NCBI RefSeq assembly: GCF_014204625.1
Contig: NZ_JACHLU010000002.1
Coordinates: forward strand, 310,001 to 374,000
Direction: 5' to 3'
Source: Gillisella vitis
GTDB lineage: Bacteria > Pseudomonadota > Alphaproteobacteria > Rhizobiales > Rhizobiaceae
Length of the DNA: 64,000 nucleotides
Shown: in pieces, positions 8,564 through 15,288 of the stretch
How positions within the stretch are numbered: the stretch's first letter is position 1
Layout of the letters: each line of letters starts with the position of its first letter
Position numbers and translations under genes: made by a program
The notes under the pieces: model-generated
What the model saw: the letters and a program-made list of their open reading frames with translations, nothing else
Told to the model about the DNA's origin: nothing
Databases searched by the model: none

Positions 8564-9143
8564 TAAGCTTAAAGTCAGCAAGCGCGCCAAAACGGCGATT
8601 GCGGCAATTGTTTTTGCCGCTGGTGCAGGCGGCACGCTGGCGCTCTTTCCGGGTCAAAAGCCGGTGCCAGACGATGTTGCTTTGGCCGTTAAAGTGCTGG
8701 TGCAGCCGTGGGAGGGTCGCAGCCTCAAGGCGTATTATGACACACTGCCAACCAAGCCAGTCTGGACCATTTGCGATGGTGATACGGATAACGTCAAGGC
8801 TGGCATGGTCGAAACGCCAGAAGGCTGTGATCGGCGGTTGGCAACCAAGATCGTGCGCGATTATCGAGCGCCGCTGACAAAGTGCATTTCTGGATGGGAT
8901 GGCAAGCCGCTGGCGTGGCGGGCGATGATGGTCAGCTTGGCATGGAATATCGGCCCCGGTGCTGCCTGTAAATCGACAGCCGCACGGCTGGGGCGCGAGG
9001 GCAAGTATCTGGACAGCTGCAATGCTGCCACGGCTTTCAATAAGGCCGGTGGTCGCGTCATCATCGGGCTTGTTAAGCGGCGCGAAAATGGTGACGTAAA
9101 TCGGATCGGGGAAGGCGAATTGTGCGTCTCTGGTGTGCAATGA
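8553..9143 (+). CDS. GH24 lysozyme-like endolysin, probable SAR type
   Basis: The 196-residue protein is a phage lysozyme of the GH24 (T4/P21) family that cleaves peptidoglycan. The catalytic region shows the Glu in EGRSLKAYYDTL followed by WTICDGDTDNVKAG, the family's E-D/C-T arrangement. Later segments WRAMMVSLAWNIGPGAACKS and LVKRRENGDVN are also typical. The N-terminal segment at residues 13-32 is a weakly hydrophobic Ala/Gly-rich helix, which suggests a signal-arrest-release endolysin exported by Sec. The ATG at 8553 has AAGGA seven bases upstream; the frame extends upstream only as overlap with the holin gene. Confidence 0.85.
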   Translation: MPINKLKVSKRAKTAIAAIVFAAGAGGTLALFPGQKPVPDDVALAVKVLVQPWEGRSLKAYYDTLPTKPVWTICDGDTDNVKAGMVETPEGCDRRLATKIVRDYRAPLTKCISGWDGKPLAWRAMMVSLAWNIGPGAACKSTAARLGREGKYLDSCNAATAFNKAGGRVIIGLVKRRENGDVNRIGEGELCVSGVQ

Positions 9144-9625
9144 GCCTTCTCTCTTTTGTCTTGAGCTTTGGCACCAGTTTTCTCAAATGGCTGAAAACAT
9201 TTCTGGCTGATCTGTATGACATGATCGGCATTGGTGGCTTTCTGCTGTTGGCGCTTCTGGTGTTCGAGGAGGGCGTGCCCTTCCTCGGAATCAATGGCCG
9301 GGTTGCCAATCATGCGAGTGCGCAAGTTGAGGCCGCAAAGGCGGGCTTGGTGGCGCAAGCCGATCTGGATGCAGCCAATGCCAAGCTGGCGGCTATGCAA
9401 TTGCGGGCACAACAGGCTGAGGCGTTGGCAGATCAGGCCCGCGCTACCGGCGAAAAAATCACACAAAATGAAGGGCAAGGTAATGATGCGCTTAAGGCAT
9501 CGGTTGAGGCTGATCATCGCGCTGATGGCGCTCGGTGGGCTGCCTCTGACATTGAGTGGATGTGTAACGAGCGCCGACGCCTCGGCCTCGATGGCGCGTG
9601 CGGCGGCAATCAAAGCGGTCGCTGA
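9140..9625 (+). CDS. Rz-like inner-membrane spanin
   Basis: This 161-residue protein begins at an ATG overlapping the endolysin stop (ATGA). It has one N-terminal hydrophobic segment (about residues 25-45), then an Ala/Gln/Glu-rich coiled coil from about residue 60 to 120. This is the layout of an inner-membrane spanin that works with an outer-membrane lipoprotein in the last lysis step. An out-of-frame lipoprotein gene begins inside it, as with lambda Rz/Rz1. No family signature is visible, so the call rests on topology and context. Confidence 0.65.
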   Translation: MSLLSFVLSFGTSFLKWLKTFLADLYDMIGIGGFLLLALLVFEEGVPFLGINGRVANHASAQVEAAKAGLVAQADLDAANAKLAAMQLRAQQAEALADQARATGEKITQNEGQGNDALKASVEADHRADGARWAASDIEWMCNERRRLGLDGACGGNQSGR

Positions 9626-9833
9626 AACGCCAGTGACATTGCCGCCATGGCCTGACTGGTGCCGCCAGCATGTGCGGCGAGTTGTGCCGGTGGCTGGTGG
9701 ATCGGCTGCGCATGACCTATTGGCATTGGAGGTGAGTGCCAGTCAGCAGGATGCGCGCACCGACGCTTGCGCGGAAATCTATGATAAGCGCCGGGCTGAA
9801 TATGGAGGTGCGGCGAATGGCACCGGACATTGA
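9483..9833 (+). CDS. Rz1-like outer-membrane spanin lipoprotein
   Basis: The 116-residue product starts inside the Rz-like gene in another frame. Its N-terminus is a lipoprotein signal: a basic MMRLRHRLR, a hydrophobic stretch, then the lipobox LTLSGC with the lipidated Cys at about residue 25. A proline-containing segment (VTLPPWPDW) follows. This is the expected outer-membrane partner of the spanin pair. It is longer than classical Rz1, so the C-terminal part may have another role. The start could also be the ATG at 9486 or 9468. Confidence 0.65.
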   Translation: MMRLRHRLRLIIALMALGGLPLTLSGCVTSADASASMARAAAIKAVAETPVTLPPWPDWCRQHVRRVVPVAGGSAAHDLLALEVSASQQDARTDACAEIYDKRRAEYGGAANGTGH

Positions 9834-10188
9834 CGCAAGCGTGCATCGCCAGCTCGGTGAGTTGGTGGCTGGTTTGCGGGGCTTGAAAGACGACATTCAG
9901 GAAATCAGAGACGCGCAATTGCGCTCTGAGGACAAATCCACCCAAAGCCGTGCCGTTGTGCATCGGCGAATGGATGAGATGGTGTCTCGCGTGGGCACAC
10001 TGGAACGGCACATCACCAACGTGCAGACCGATGTGGCAGACATGAAGCCGGTCACCAATGACGTGAAGCGCTGGAAGCTGATGGGCATTGGTGCTCTTGG
10101 CATGATTGGCATCGGCGGTATCGCGCTCGGCGTCAGCTTTGCCGATGTGCTCAAACGGGTTGGCGCTCTACTGATTGGAAGAATCTAA
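9817..10188 (+). CDS. DUF1515-family phage protein
   Basis: The 123-residue protein resembles DUF1515 proteins of rhizobial phages: a helical N-terminus (HRQLGELVAGLRGLKDDIQ), a coiled segment containing AVVHRRMDEMVSRVGTLE, the VKPVTNDVKRWKLMGIG-like junction, and a C-terminal membrane helix at about residues 88-108. GGAGGTGCGGCGA before the ATG at 9817 supports this start. It overlaps the end of the Rz1-like gene. Its function is unknown. The position after the lysis genes suggests a minor lysis or superinfection role, which is only inference. Confidence 0.65.
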   Translation: MAPDIDASVHRQLGELVAGLRGLKDDIQEIRDAQLRSEDKSTQSRAVVHRRMDEMVSRVGTLERHITNVQTDVADMKPVTNDVKRWKLMGIGALGMIGIGGIALGVSFADVLKRVGALLIGRI

Positions 10189-10200
10189 TCCAAAACAGAC

Positions 10201-10231
10201 AAGGCCGGAAGATCACTCTTCCGGCCTTTTT
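10201..10231 (+). terminator. Rho-independent terminator of the phage late operon
   Basis: A perfect stem of 12 base pairs (AAGGCCGGAAGA with TCTTCCGGCCTT) around a TCAC loop is followed directly by a T run. It lies 12 bases after the DUF1515 stop and ends the tail-lysis transcription unit. Confidence 0.92.
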
Positions 10232-10382
10232 ACGATGCCCGGCAACGGGTGGTCGCAGCCTCACGGCTGCAACGGCGGGCCTTGATTGGACCTCAGTCCC
10301 GCCCGGCAATCCCGAAAGATCATCGCCACACCCGTGGCCTGCGCAGGCGCGGGCGGTTTGGCAGAAAAAGTGATCTGACACA

Positions 10383-11219
10383 ATGCAAGAAATGTTTTCC
10401 TTCACGGCTGTTCGGCCCGTGTCGCCGCCAGCGGCTTATCTGGGCGGCAAACGGCAACTGGCCGAACGCCTCGCATCCATCATCGAACAAATCCCGCACA
10501 CGCTCTATGCTGAACCTTTTGTGGGTATGGGTGGCGTATTTTTCCGTCGCAAACTGATTCCTAGATCCGAGGTTATCAATGATCGCTCTGGCGATGTGGC
10601 AACGCTGTTTCGCGTGCTTCAGCGCCACTATCCTTACTTCATGGATCTGATGAAATTTCACATCACCTCGCGCCGCGAGTTTGAGCGACTTGTGGCAACT
10701 GATCCTGTAACGCTCACTGATCTGGACCGGGCGGCGCGGTTTCTCTATCTACAACGGCTATCGTTTGGAGGCAAAGTGGTAGGCCGAAGCTTTGGCGTGG
10801 ATACCACGGGTCCAGCTCGGTTCAATATCTCCCGGCTGAGTGTGATCCTTGAAGAGGTCCACGAACGCCTCTCCGGCGTGGTCATTGAAAACCTTGACTG
10901 GCAAGATTTCGTCAATCGATATGATCGCCCCGCAACACTGTTTTACCTTGATCCGCCGTATTGCGGAAATGAAGGCGACTATGGCAAGGACGCCTTCAGC
11001 CGGGACCAATTTACGGAAATGGCAGAACGTCTGAAATCCATCAAAGGTAGGTTCATGATTTCGCTCAATGATTGCGAACCTGTACGCGAAATTTTCCAAG
11101 ATTTTCAATTCGTCACCGTTGGCTTGACGTACTCAGTGCGCGGTGGCGCGGGTAAAGAGGTGGGCGAGGTGATTATTATGGATACTAAGGGCGATGTGGA
11201 AAATTTACCCGTAGCGTGA
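10383..11219 (+). CDS. DNA adenine methylase, D12 class (Dam-like)
   Basis: This 278-residue protein is an N6-adenine DNA methyltransferase of the D12 (Dam) family. Motif X/I appears as AAYLGGKRQLAERL and EPFVGMGGVFF (the SAM-binding FxGxG). The catalytic DPPY is in LFYLDPPYCGNEGDYG, and FDRDQF-like and SLNDCEPVREIF regions follow. Phage Dam enzymes protect phage DNA from host restriction or affect packaging. It lies after the late-operon terminator. No restriction partner is adjacent, so it is an orphan methylase whose recognition site cannot be read from the sequence. Confidence 0.9.
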   Translation: MQEMFSFTAVRPVSPPAAYLGGKRQLAERLASIIEQIPHTLYAEPFVGMGGVFFRRKLIPRSEVINDRSGDVATLFRVLQRHYPYFMDLMKFHITSRREFERLVATDPVTLTDLDRAARFLYLQRLSFGGKVVGRSFGVDTTGPARFNISRLSVILEEVHERLSGVVIENLDWQDFVNRYDRPATLFYLDPPYCGNEGDYGKDAFSRDQFTEMAERLKSIKGRFMISLNDCEPVREIFQDFQFVTVGLTYSVRGGAGKEVGEVIIMDTKGDVENLPVA

Positions 11220-11248
11220 ATTTTACATGAAAAGCTCTGCCTGGATAT

Positions 11249-11464
11249 TCAGGCGGAGCCTCCATTCTTTTCAAGCCATTCCTCAAGCGCCTGCTGAACC
11301 ATGTCGCGCAAACTGAGTTTCTTGTCGATACCTGCGATTTTCAGGCGTCGGATAATATCCTCTGGTTGGTGCGTATTCAGCACAACGCGCTTTTCTGCGC
11401 TTTGTTCATGACGAACTTGACGTTGTTGCGATCCTTTGAGTGCGGTCGAAAAAGGATTGCTCAT
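11249..11464 (-). CDS. Small ribbon-helix-helix protein, probable partition adaptor
   Basis: The 71-residue product has a disordered basic N-terminus and a C-terminal segment RVVLNTHQPEDIIRRLKIAG followed by LSLRDMVQQALEEWL. This is the strand-helix-helix pattern of ribbon-helix-helix DNA-binding proteins such as ParG. It overlaps the end of the parA-like gene by about four bases, so the two form one operon. In type Ib partition systems this position holds the centromere-binding adaptor that also autoregulates. The role is inferred from size, fold pattern and linkage. Confidence 0.65.
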   Translation of the reverse strand: MSNPFSTALKGSQQRQVRHEQSAEKRVVLNTHQPEDIIRRLKIAGIDKKLSLRDMVQQALEEWLEKNGGSA

Positions 11465-12099
11465 ACCCTGCCCTCCATTAATTCGGAAATCGTGTCCACA
11501 AGTGAGGCAATTTCTTGGGCCGATTTATCATTGCCAATTTCAGCTGCTCCATGGCCGGTGAATAAGGCGGTACGGTAGCTTTTCCTGTCCCATATCGGCG
11601 TCGGAAAGACTGATAGTCCCCAAGTGTCGAGGAGTGTCTCGGCAATGCTGGGATAATCCCTGCGCGACATAAGCGACATGGCGTTGAGCACGGCAAGTTT
11701 TGGGCGGTCAATCCGTGTAAGGCAGGCCATCGTGCCTTTCATTGCCTGCAAATCCATCACGGATGGCCGCAGCGGAATAATGATCATGTCGGATAACTCT
11801 GCGGCAAGCGTAAGACTTGATTCCAGCTTGGCCGGTGTGTCGATTACAACCGCCCCTGTGCCAGCGGTCCGCGCCTTCTGGATCGTTTTTGCAAGCTGTT
11901 GCGCAGGGATCGCAACCACTGCCGGATTGTCATCTTTTCGCTCTTCGCGCTTATCACCCCAATCCATAGCGCTGCACTGCGGGTCTATGTCAATCAATCC
12001 CGTAGCCGCGCCGCGTCGCGCCAATTCGCACGCTATGTTGATGGCCAGCGTAGTCTTACCCACGCCGCCCTTATTGTTGATCAAAGATATTACACGCAT
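11461..12099 (-). CDS. ParA-family partition ATPase
   Basis: This 212-residue protein is a short Walker-type ParA/ParF ATPase. The deviant Walker A box is INNKGGVGKTTLAIN at the N-terminus. Walker A' (LIDIDPQCSAMDW) and the VVIDTPAKLESS Walker B region follow, then PLRPSVMDLQAMK. There is no N-terminal helix-turn-helix, as in type Ib ParA. The start at 12099 is chosen because AAGGA lies six bases upstream, ahead of longer frames that run into the repeat array. It should segregate a replicon together with the small downstream protein. In this prophage it sits next to the attachment site. Confidence 0.85.
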   Translation of the reverse strand: MRVISLINNKGGVGKTTLAINIACELARRGAATGLIDIDPQCSAMDWGDKREERKDDNPAVVAIPAQQLAKTIQKARTAGTGAVVIDTPAKLESSLTLAAELSDMIIIPLRPSVMDLQAMKGTMACLTRIDRPKLAVLNAMSLMSRRDYPSIAETLLDTWGLSVFPTPIWDRKSYRTALFTGHGAAEIGNDKSAQEIASLVDTISELMEGRV

Positions 12100-12100
12100 C

Positions 12101-12132
12101 TGCATTCCTTCATTTGTGCATTCCTTCATTTG
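12101..12132. repeat. Two tandem 16-bp repeats upstream of parA
   Basis: TGCATTCCTTCATTTG occurs twice head to tail at 12101-12116 and 12117-12132, immediately before the parA start. Such iterons are typical operator or centromere sites of ParA/RHH cassettes. Confidence 0.85.
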
Positions 12133-12133
12133 C

Positions 12134-12165
12134 GCATTTGCGCAAGCCATGATTTGCGCAAATGC
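12134..12165. promoter_or_regulatory. Perfect 12-bp inverted repeat, candidate par operator or centromere
   Basis: GCATTTGCGCAA at 12134-12145 and TTGCGCAAATGC at 12154-12165 form a perfect inverted repeat with an eight-base spacer. It directly adjoins the 16-bp tandem repeats upstream of parA. The position fits the binding site of the ribbon-helix-helix partner. Confidence 0.65.
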
Positions 12166-12306
12166 AACATGCTCATGAAGGTTCCGGATGTCAAATTTAG
12201 AGATACAAAATGAGAAACAATATGAGATACAAATTACAAGAATGATGTGATTTCATAAGGAAATATATATAATTAAATCAAATACATAATGGTTTAATAC
12301 TGATTA

Positions 12307-12330
12307 GTTCGAATCCTGTCGGGTGCGCCA
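12307..12330 (+). other. Prophage attachment site: 24-bp tRNA 3' end
   Basis: The 24 bases carry the TTCGAATC of a T loop, the CTGTC half of the T stem, a 3' acceptor strand and the terminal CCA. No tRNA body lies upstream: the preceding 100 bases are AT-rich and do not fold as a tRNA. This is the expected remnant left when a phage integrates into a tRNA gene. The sequence suggests tRNA-Arg, from memory of rhizobial tRNAs. The intact tRNA should lie at the other prophage end, outside the window. Confidence 0.75.
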
Positions 12331-12782
12331 TTATTTATTTTTTCTAACAAAATCAAATAATTAAAGTTTTTTTGCGCTGTGCAAATCATGTTCTTGTGGC
12401 GCGTCGCGACCTTTTGGACAAAATGGCGTTACAGCGACTCTCACCATATATGGCGCACGGCGCTGCAAGGGCAGTCTTCGCATTGAGCCTTGGGGAAACA
12501 GCAGCGACCGGATTGGTGTCAGCCCGGTAATTTCAGCGTGACATTGCCGCTTGCGGTATTGGGTTGGCTGAAGTCGCCTGCGAATGTCACCGTCCACACA
12601 TCTTTATCTTCGCGCAAGCTCCATTGTTTCTATTCGCTTGGGCTACATTTCTCAGATGAGGGCGGTTCACTGTAAAGTGACGTTGCGGGTTTGCGAAAGC
12701 GTAAAAACGTTTTTATCCATCCGGGATGAAATGGGTTTTGGTGGGTTCAGCGGTGGCGCTGGATGGGGTGAAATGGGTGTCG
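12331..12782. other. Non-coding stretch after the prophage, possible gene remnant
   Basis: No convincing complete gene is seen. On the minus strand near 12520-12620 a short frame ends in VWTVTFAGDFSQPNTASG and a stop, which looks like the C-terminus of a beta-rich protein. An in-frame stop just upstream means it is at most a remnant. The GC-normal sequence indicates host chromosome beyond the attachment site. Confidence 0.4.
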
Positions 12783-13853
12783 ATGATCAACGATTCAAAT
12801 GATAATCCGTATGCGGCGCTTGCGCCTCGATCTGTGTGGCGCAAAGCGGTGGCGGAGACACATCCTTTACAATTACAGGATCTCTATCGCCGAAAATTTA
12901 CCGTGCCCCGCGAAGCAAGGATTGCCACGGCGGGGAGTTGCTTTGCCCAGCACATTGCCCATTCTTTGAGACGGCATGGCTTTAACTTTCGTGATTTTGA
13001 GCCTGCGCCGCCGCTGTTTCCAGCCGCCATGGCTCAGAGTTACAATTACGGTGTCTATTCAGCCCGTTTTTGCAATATTTATACGGCTCGCCAGCTCTTG
13101 CAGCTGTTCGATCGGGCTTTTGGTAGGTTCGCGCCAGAAGAGCAGCCCTGGGAAAAGGCAGGCGGTGTTGTTGATCCATTTCGGCCGCTTCTGGAGCCGG
13201 AGCCATTTGGCAGTGTGGCTGAGCTTGAGCGGTCGCGGCAATCGCATCTTTCGGCGGTGCGTGAAATGTTTCAAAGCACAGATGTGTTTATCTTCACGCT
13301 GGGTTTGACAGAAGCCTGGCTTTCAAAACAGGATGGTGCGGTCTTTCCTCTGTGTCCCGGCACGGTTGCTGGTCGCTTTGATGCGGCACAGTATGAGTTC
13401 AAAAACTTTAGCTACCACGAGATTTTTGATGATCTTGCCACGTTCTTGACCCAGTTTCGGCAGCTCAATCCCTCGGTCAAAATCATTTTCACGGTCTCGC
13501 CGGTGCCCTTGACGGCAACCAAGAGCGACAATCATGTGCTGGTGGCGACCAACTATTCCAAGTCCGTGTTGCGAGCAGTGAGCGGTTATCTCGCGCAAGA
13601 GTTGGATTTTGTTGATTATTTTCCTTCCTATGACATCATCACGGCAGCGTCTGTGCGCGGCATGTTTTATGATGCCAATGTGCGCACCGTGAATGCCAGC
13701 GGTGTCGATTATGTCATGTCCCATTTTTTTAAGGAGCACGCCCCTTCACAGGGACAATCCTCAAGCACCGCGCAGGATGCGGCGGCGCTGGTGGGCAATC
13801 ACGAAGCGGTTTGTGAAGAGATGATGCAGGCGCAAGGACTTGGTTATGCTTGA
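12783..13853 (+). CDS. GSCFA domain protein
   Basis: The 356-residue protein carries the GSCFA signature near its N-terminus in IATAGSCFAQHIAHSL, after NPYAALAPRSVWR. It continues with family segments FIFTLGLTEAWL, YEFKNFSYHEIFDDL and IIFTVSPVPL. The GSCFA fold is related to SGNH hydrolases, and the enzymes are thought to act on polysaccharide or glycan acyl groups; the substrate is unknown. ATG at 12783 is preferred because the family N-terminus starts near here, although ATG 12726 is in frame. It overlaps the next gene by eight bases, and the pair probably works together. Confidence 0.85.
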   Translation: MINDSNDNPYAALAPRSVWRKAVAETHPLQLQDLYRRKFTVPREARIATAGSCFAQHIAHSLRRHGFNFRDFEPAPPLFPAAMAQSYNYGVYSARFCNIYTARQLLQLFDRAFGRFAPEEQPWEKAGGVVDPFRPLLEPEPFGSVAELERSRQSHLSAVREMFQSTDVFIFTLGLTEAWLSKQDGAVFPLCPGTVAGRFDAAQYEFKNFSYHEIFDDLATFLTQFRQLNPSVKIIFTVSPVPLTATKSDNHVLVATNYSKSVLRAVSGYLAQELDFVDYFPSYDIITAASVRGMFYDANVRTVNASGVDYVMSHFFKEHAPSQGQSSSTAQDAAALVGNHEAVCEEMMQAQGLGYA

Positions 13854-14580
13854 GATTATTGGTGATTCTCATGTCGTCGCTTTAGGGCAAGCATTTCAAT
13901 CGCTTCAGAGCGAAGGAGATGCGCTGGCTCATCAACCGGGGGGCATAAGTTTTGGGTATATGGGGCATGGTTATGAGTTTTTGCGGCCATTTTTTTTGTG
14001 TGACGGCGATAATGTGGTGTTCGACAGCACGAATATGCGGCTCGCTTTTGAAAAGGTGAACCCTCATCATATGCCGTTCATACAGCCCAATGACGAGCGG
14101 CGTTTTGTCTTTGTTTTTGGGCTTTATCCGAGCTTTTGTTTTAATCCTGAGCATTGGCTGTCTCACACGGTGGCACCTTGGGCGGATGGCCGCCAGTTTG
14201 TCAGCAAAAGTGCTTTTTCAGCCATTATTGATCATTATTCGCAGTTTGCTCTCGCCTTTTTCAAGCAACTTCAGAGCATGAATGTGCGCTTTTCTGTTGC
14301 GTCTTGCGCTCCGATCCCGGCCAGTTATCATAAATTCAAGCAACAGACCCATTGGGCCGACTATGAGATTGCGCTGATCTACAATTGGTATTTAGAGCGG
14401 GTGGCTGGCAAATTGGAAGCCATGGGCATTGTTTGTCATCGCCCGCCCGAAGAGGTTTATGATGAGATTGGGGCGATGCGCGATGAATTTGCCAAGACGC
14501 CGGGCGATTACCACGGCAATGCTGCCTATGGTCGCCTGATGTTGCAAAAAATCTTCTCTGAAATCAACCCTTTGCCATAA
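13846..14580 (+). CDS. SGNH-hydrolase-like protein
   Basis: This 244-residue protein begins MLEIIGDSHVVALGQAF, the block I of SGNH hydrolases in which the Ser would be the nucleophile. A possible block V with catalytic His is in the C-terminal GDYHGNAAYGRLML segment. The middle part is not recognised. It overlaps the GSCFA gene, so the two are co-translated. The couple probably forms a two-part esterase or acyl-transfer unit for a surface glycan. That function is inference from the fold and pairing. Confidence 0.6.
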   Translation: MLEIIGDSHVVALGQAFQSLQSEGDALAHQPGGISFGYMGHGYEFLRPFFLCDGDNVVFDSTNMRLAFEKVNPHHMPFIQPNDERRFVFVFGLYPSFCFNPEHWLSHTVAPWADGRQFVSKSAFSAIIDHYSQFALAFFKQLQSMNVRFSVASCAPIPASYHKFKQQTHWADYEIALIYNWYLERVAGKLEAMGIVCHRPPEEVYDEIGAMRDEFAKTPGDYHGNAAYGRLMLQKIFSEINPLP

Positions 14581-14604
14581 AGGTGATGGTGCGGGAGTGC
14601 GCAC

Positions 14605-15207
14605 TTACCAACTGCCGGTCAGGGGCTTTCCGGTCAATTGAACCTGACGTGCTGTGCCAAATTCATCGGTGACGGTCAGGGAGGGCATCATCTTCTTCGG
14701 TGCCTTGCGAAACCAGATCTCGGCCAAGCGCGCCATGTCGCCGATGGTGCGTGTATCTTTCCAGCCTGCAAAGCGCTGGGCGGTGGCTTTCGGTGTCGAG
14801 ACGTAGAAAAAATCGCCCGATGCTTGCACATCATTGATGTTTGCTGCCATAGCGGTGAGCGGTTTCTGGAACATTTTGGCCGGTATGCTGCTGCCGTTCA
14901 GCGCCAGTGCGGGGGCCATAAAATCAATCGCCCAGCCCTCGGCTTCTATCCAGCAATGGAAGCTTTCGCCCTCACCAGTCACAAAGCCTTCGTCGTTTTT
15001 GTCAGCAAACAGGATGGCATCAACACCAAGACGATAGGCGGCCAACCCGCTTTTGGGGGTGGCATTGATCTTGAAGTGCTGTTTCAAAAGATAAGAGCCG
15101 AATACGCTGAAATACATGCTGGCCGTGGCCGGATTGGCATTTTCGCTCAAAAGCAGCGAATTGATCACGCTGTAGATACGGTGATAGTCGGTTTGCTTGA
15201 TCAGCAT
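14605..15207 (-). CDS. DUF2026 family protein
   Basis: The 200-residue product matches DUF2026, a family of unknown function. Segments include ITDYHRIYSVINSLLL-like N-terminus, HCWIEAEGWAIDFMAPAL and the C-terminal IWFRKAPKKMMPSL. The conserved FHCWIEA plus DFMAP pattern recalls the Cys-His-Asp region of transglutaminase-like folds; that resemblance is inference. The start at 15207 (MLIKQTDYHR) is preferred over the 20-residue extension, which lies in the upstream terminator. It stands alone between convergent and co-directional genes. Confidence 0.7.
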   Translation of the reverse strand: MLIKQTDYHRIYSVINSLLLSENANPATASMYFSVFGSYLLKQHFKINATPKSGLAAYRLGVDAILFADKNDEGFVTGEGESFHCWIEAEGWAIDFMAPALALNGSSIPAKMFQKPLTAMAANINDVQASGDFFYVSTPKATAQRFAGWKDTRTIGDMARLAEIWFRKAPKKMMPSLTVTDEFGTARQVQLTGKPLTGSW

Positions 15208-15236
15208 GAAGCAGGCCTTTTTCGGAATTGTAAACG

Positions 15237-15263
15237 CCGAAAAGGCCGGATGAACCGGCCTTT
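15237..15263 (-). terminator. Rho-independent terminator of the RhlE-type helicase gene
   Basis: Read on the minus strand, AAAGGCCGG and CCGGCCTTT form a nine-pair stem with a five-base loop, continuing into further T residues. It lies 26 bases beyond the helicase stop and before the DUF2026 start. Confidence 0.8.
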
Positions 15264-15288
15264 CCAAATCGTATAAGAATGCGAATGA

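Noticed and set aside
12361..12597. Small minus-strand frame after the prophage end
   Set aside because: The 78-residue frame is Arg/Gln-rich without motif. Another frame in the same place looks more protein-like but is closed by a stop, so no gene is called.
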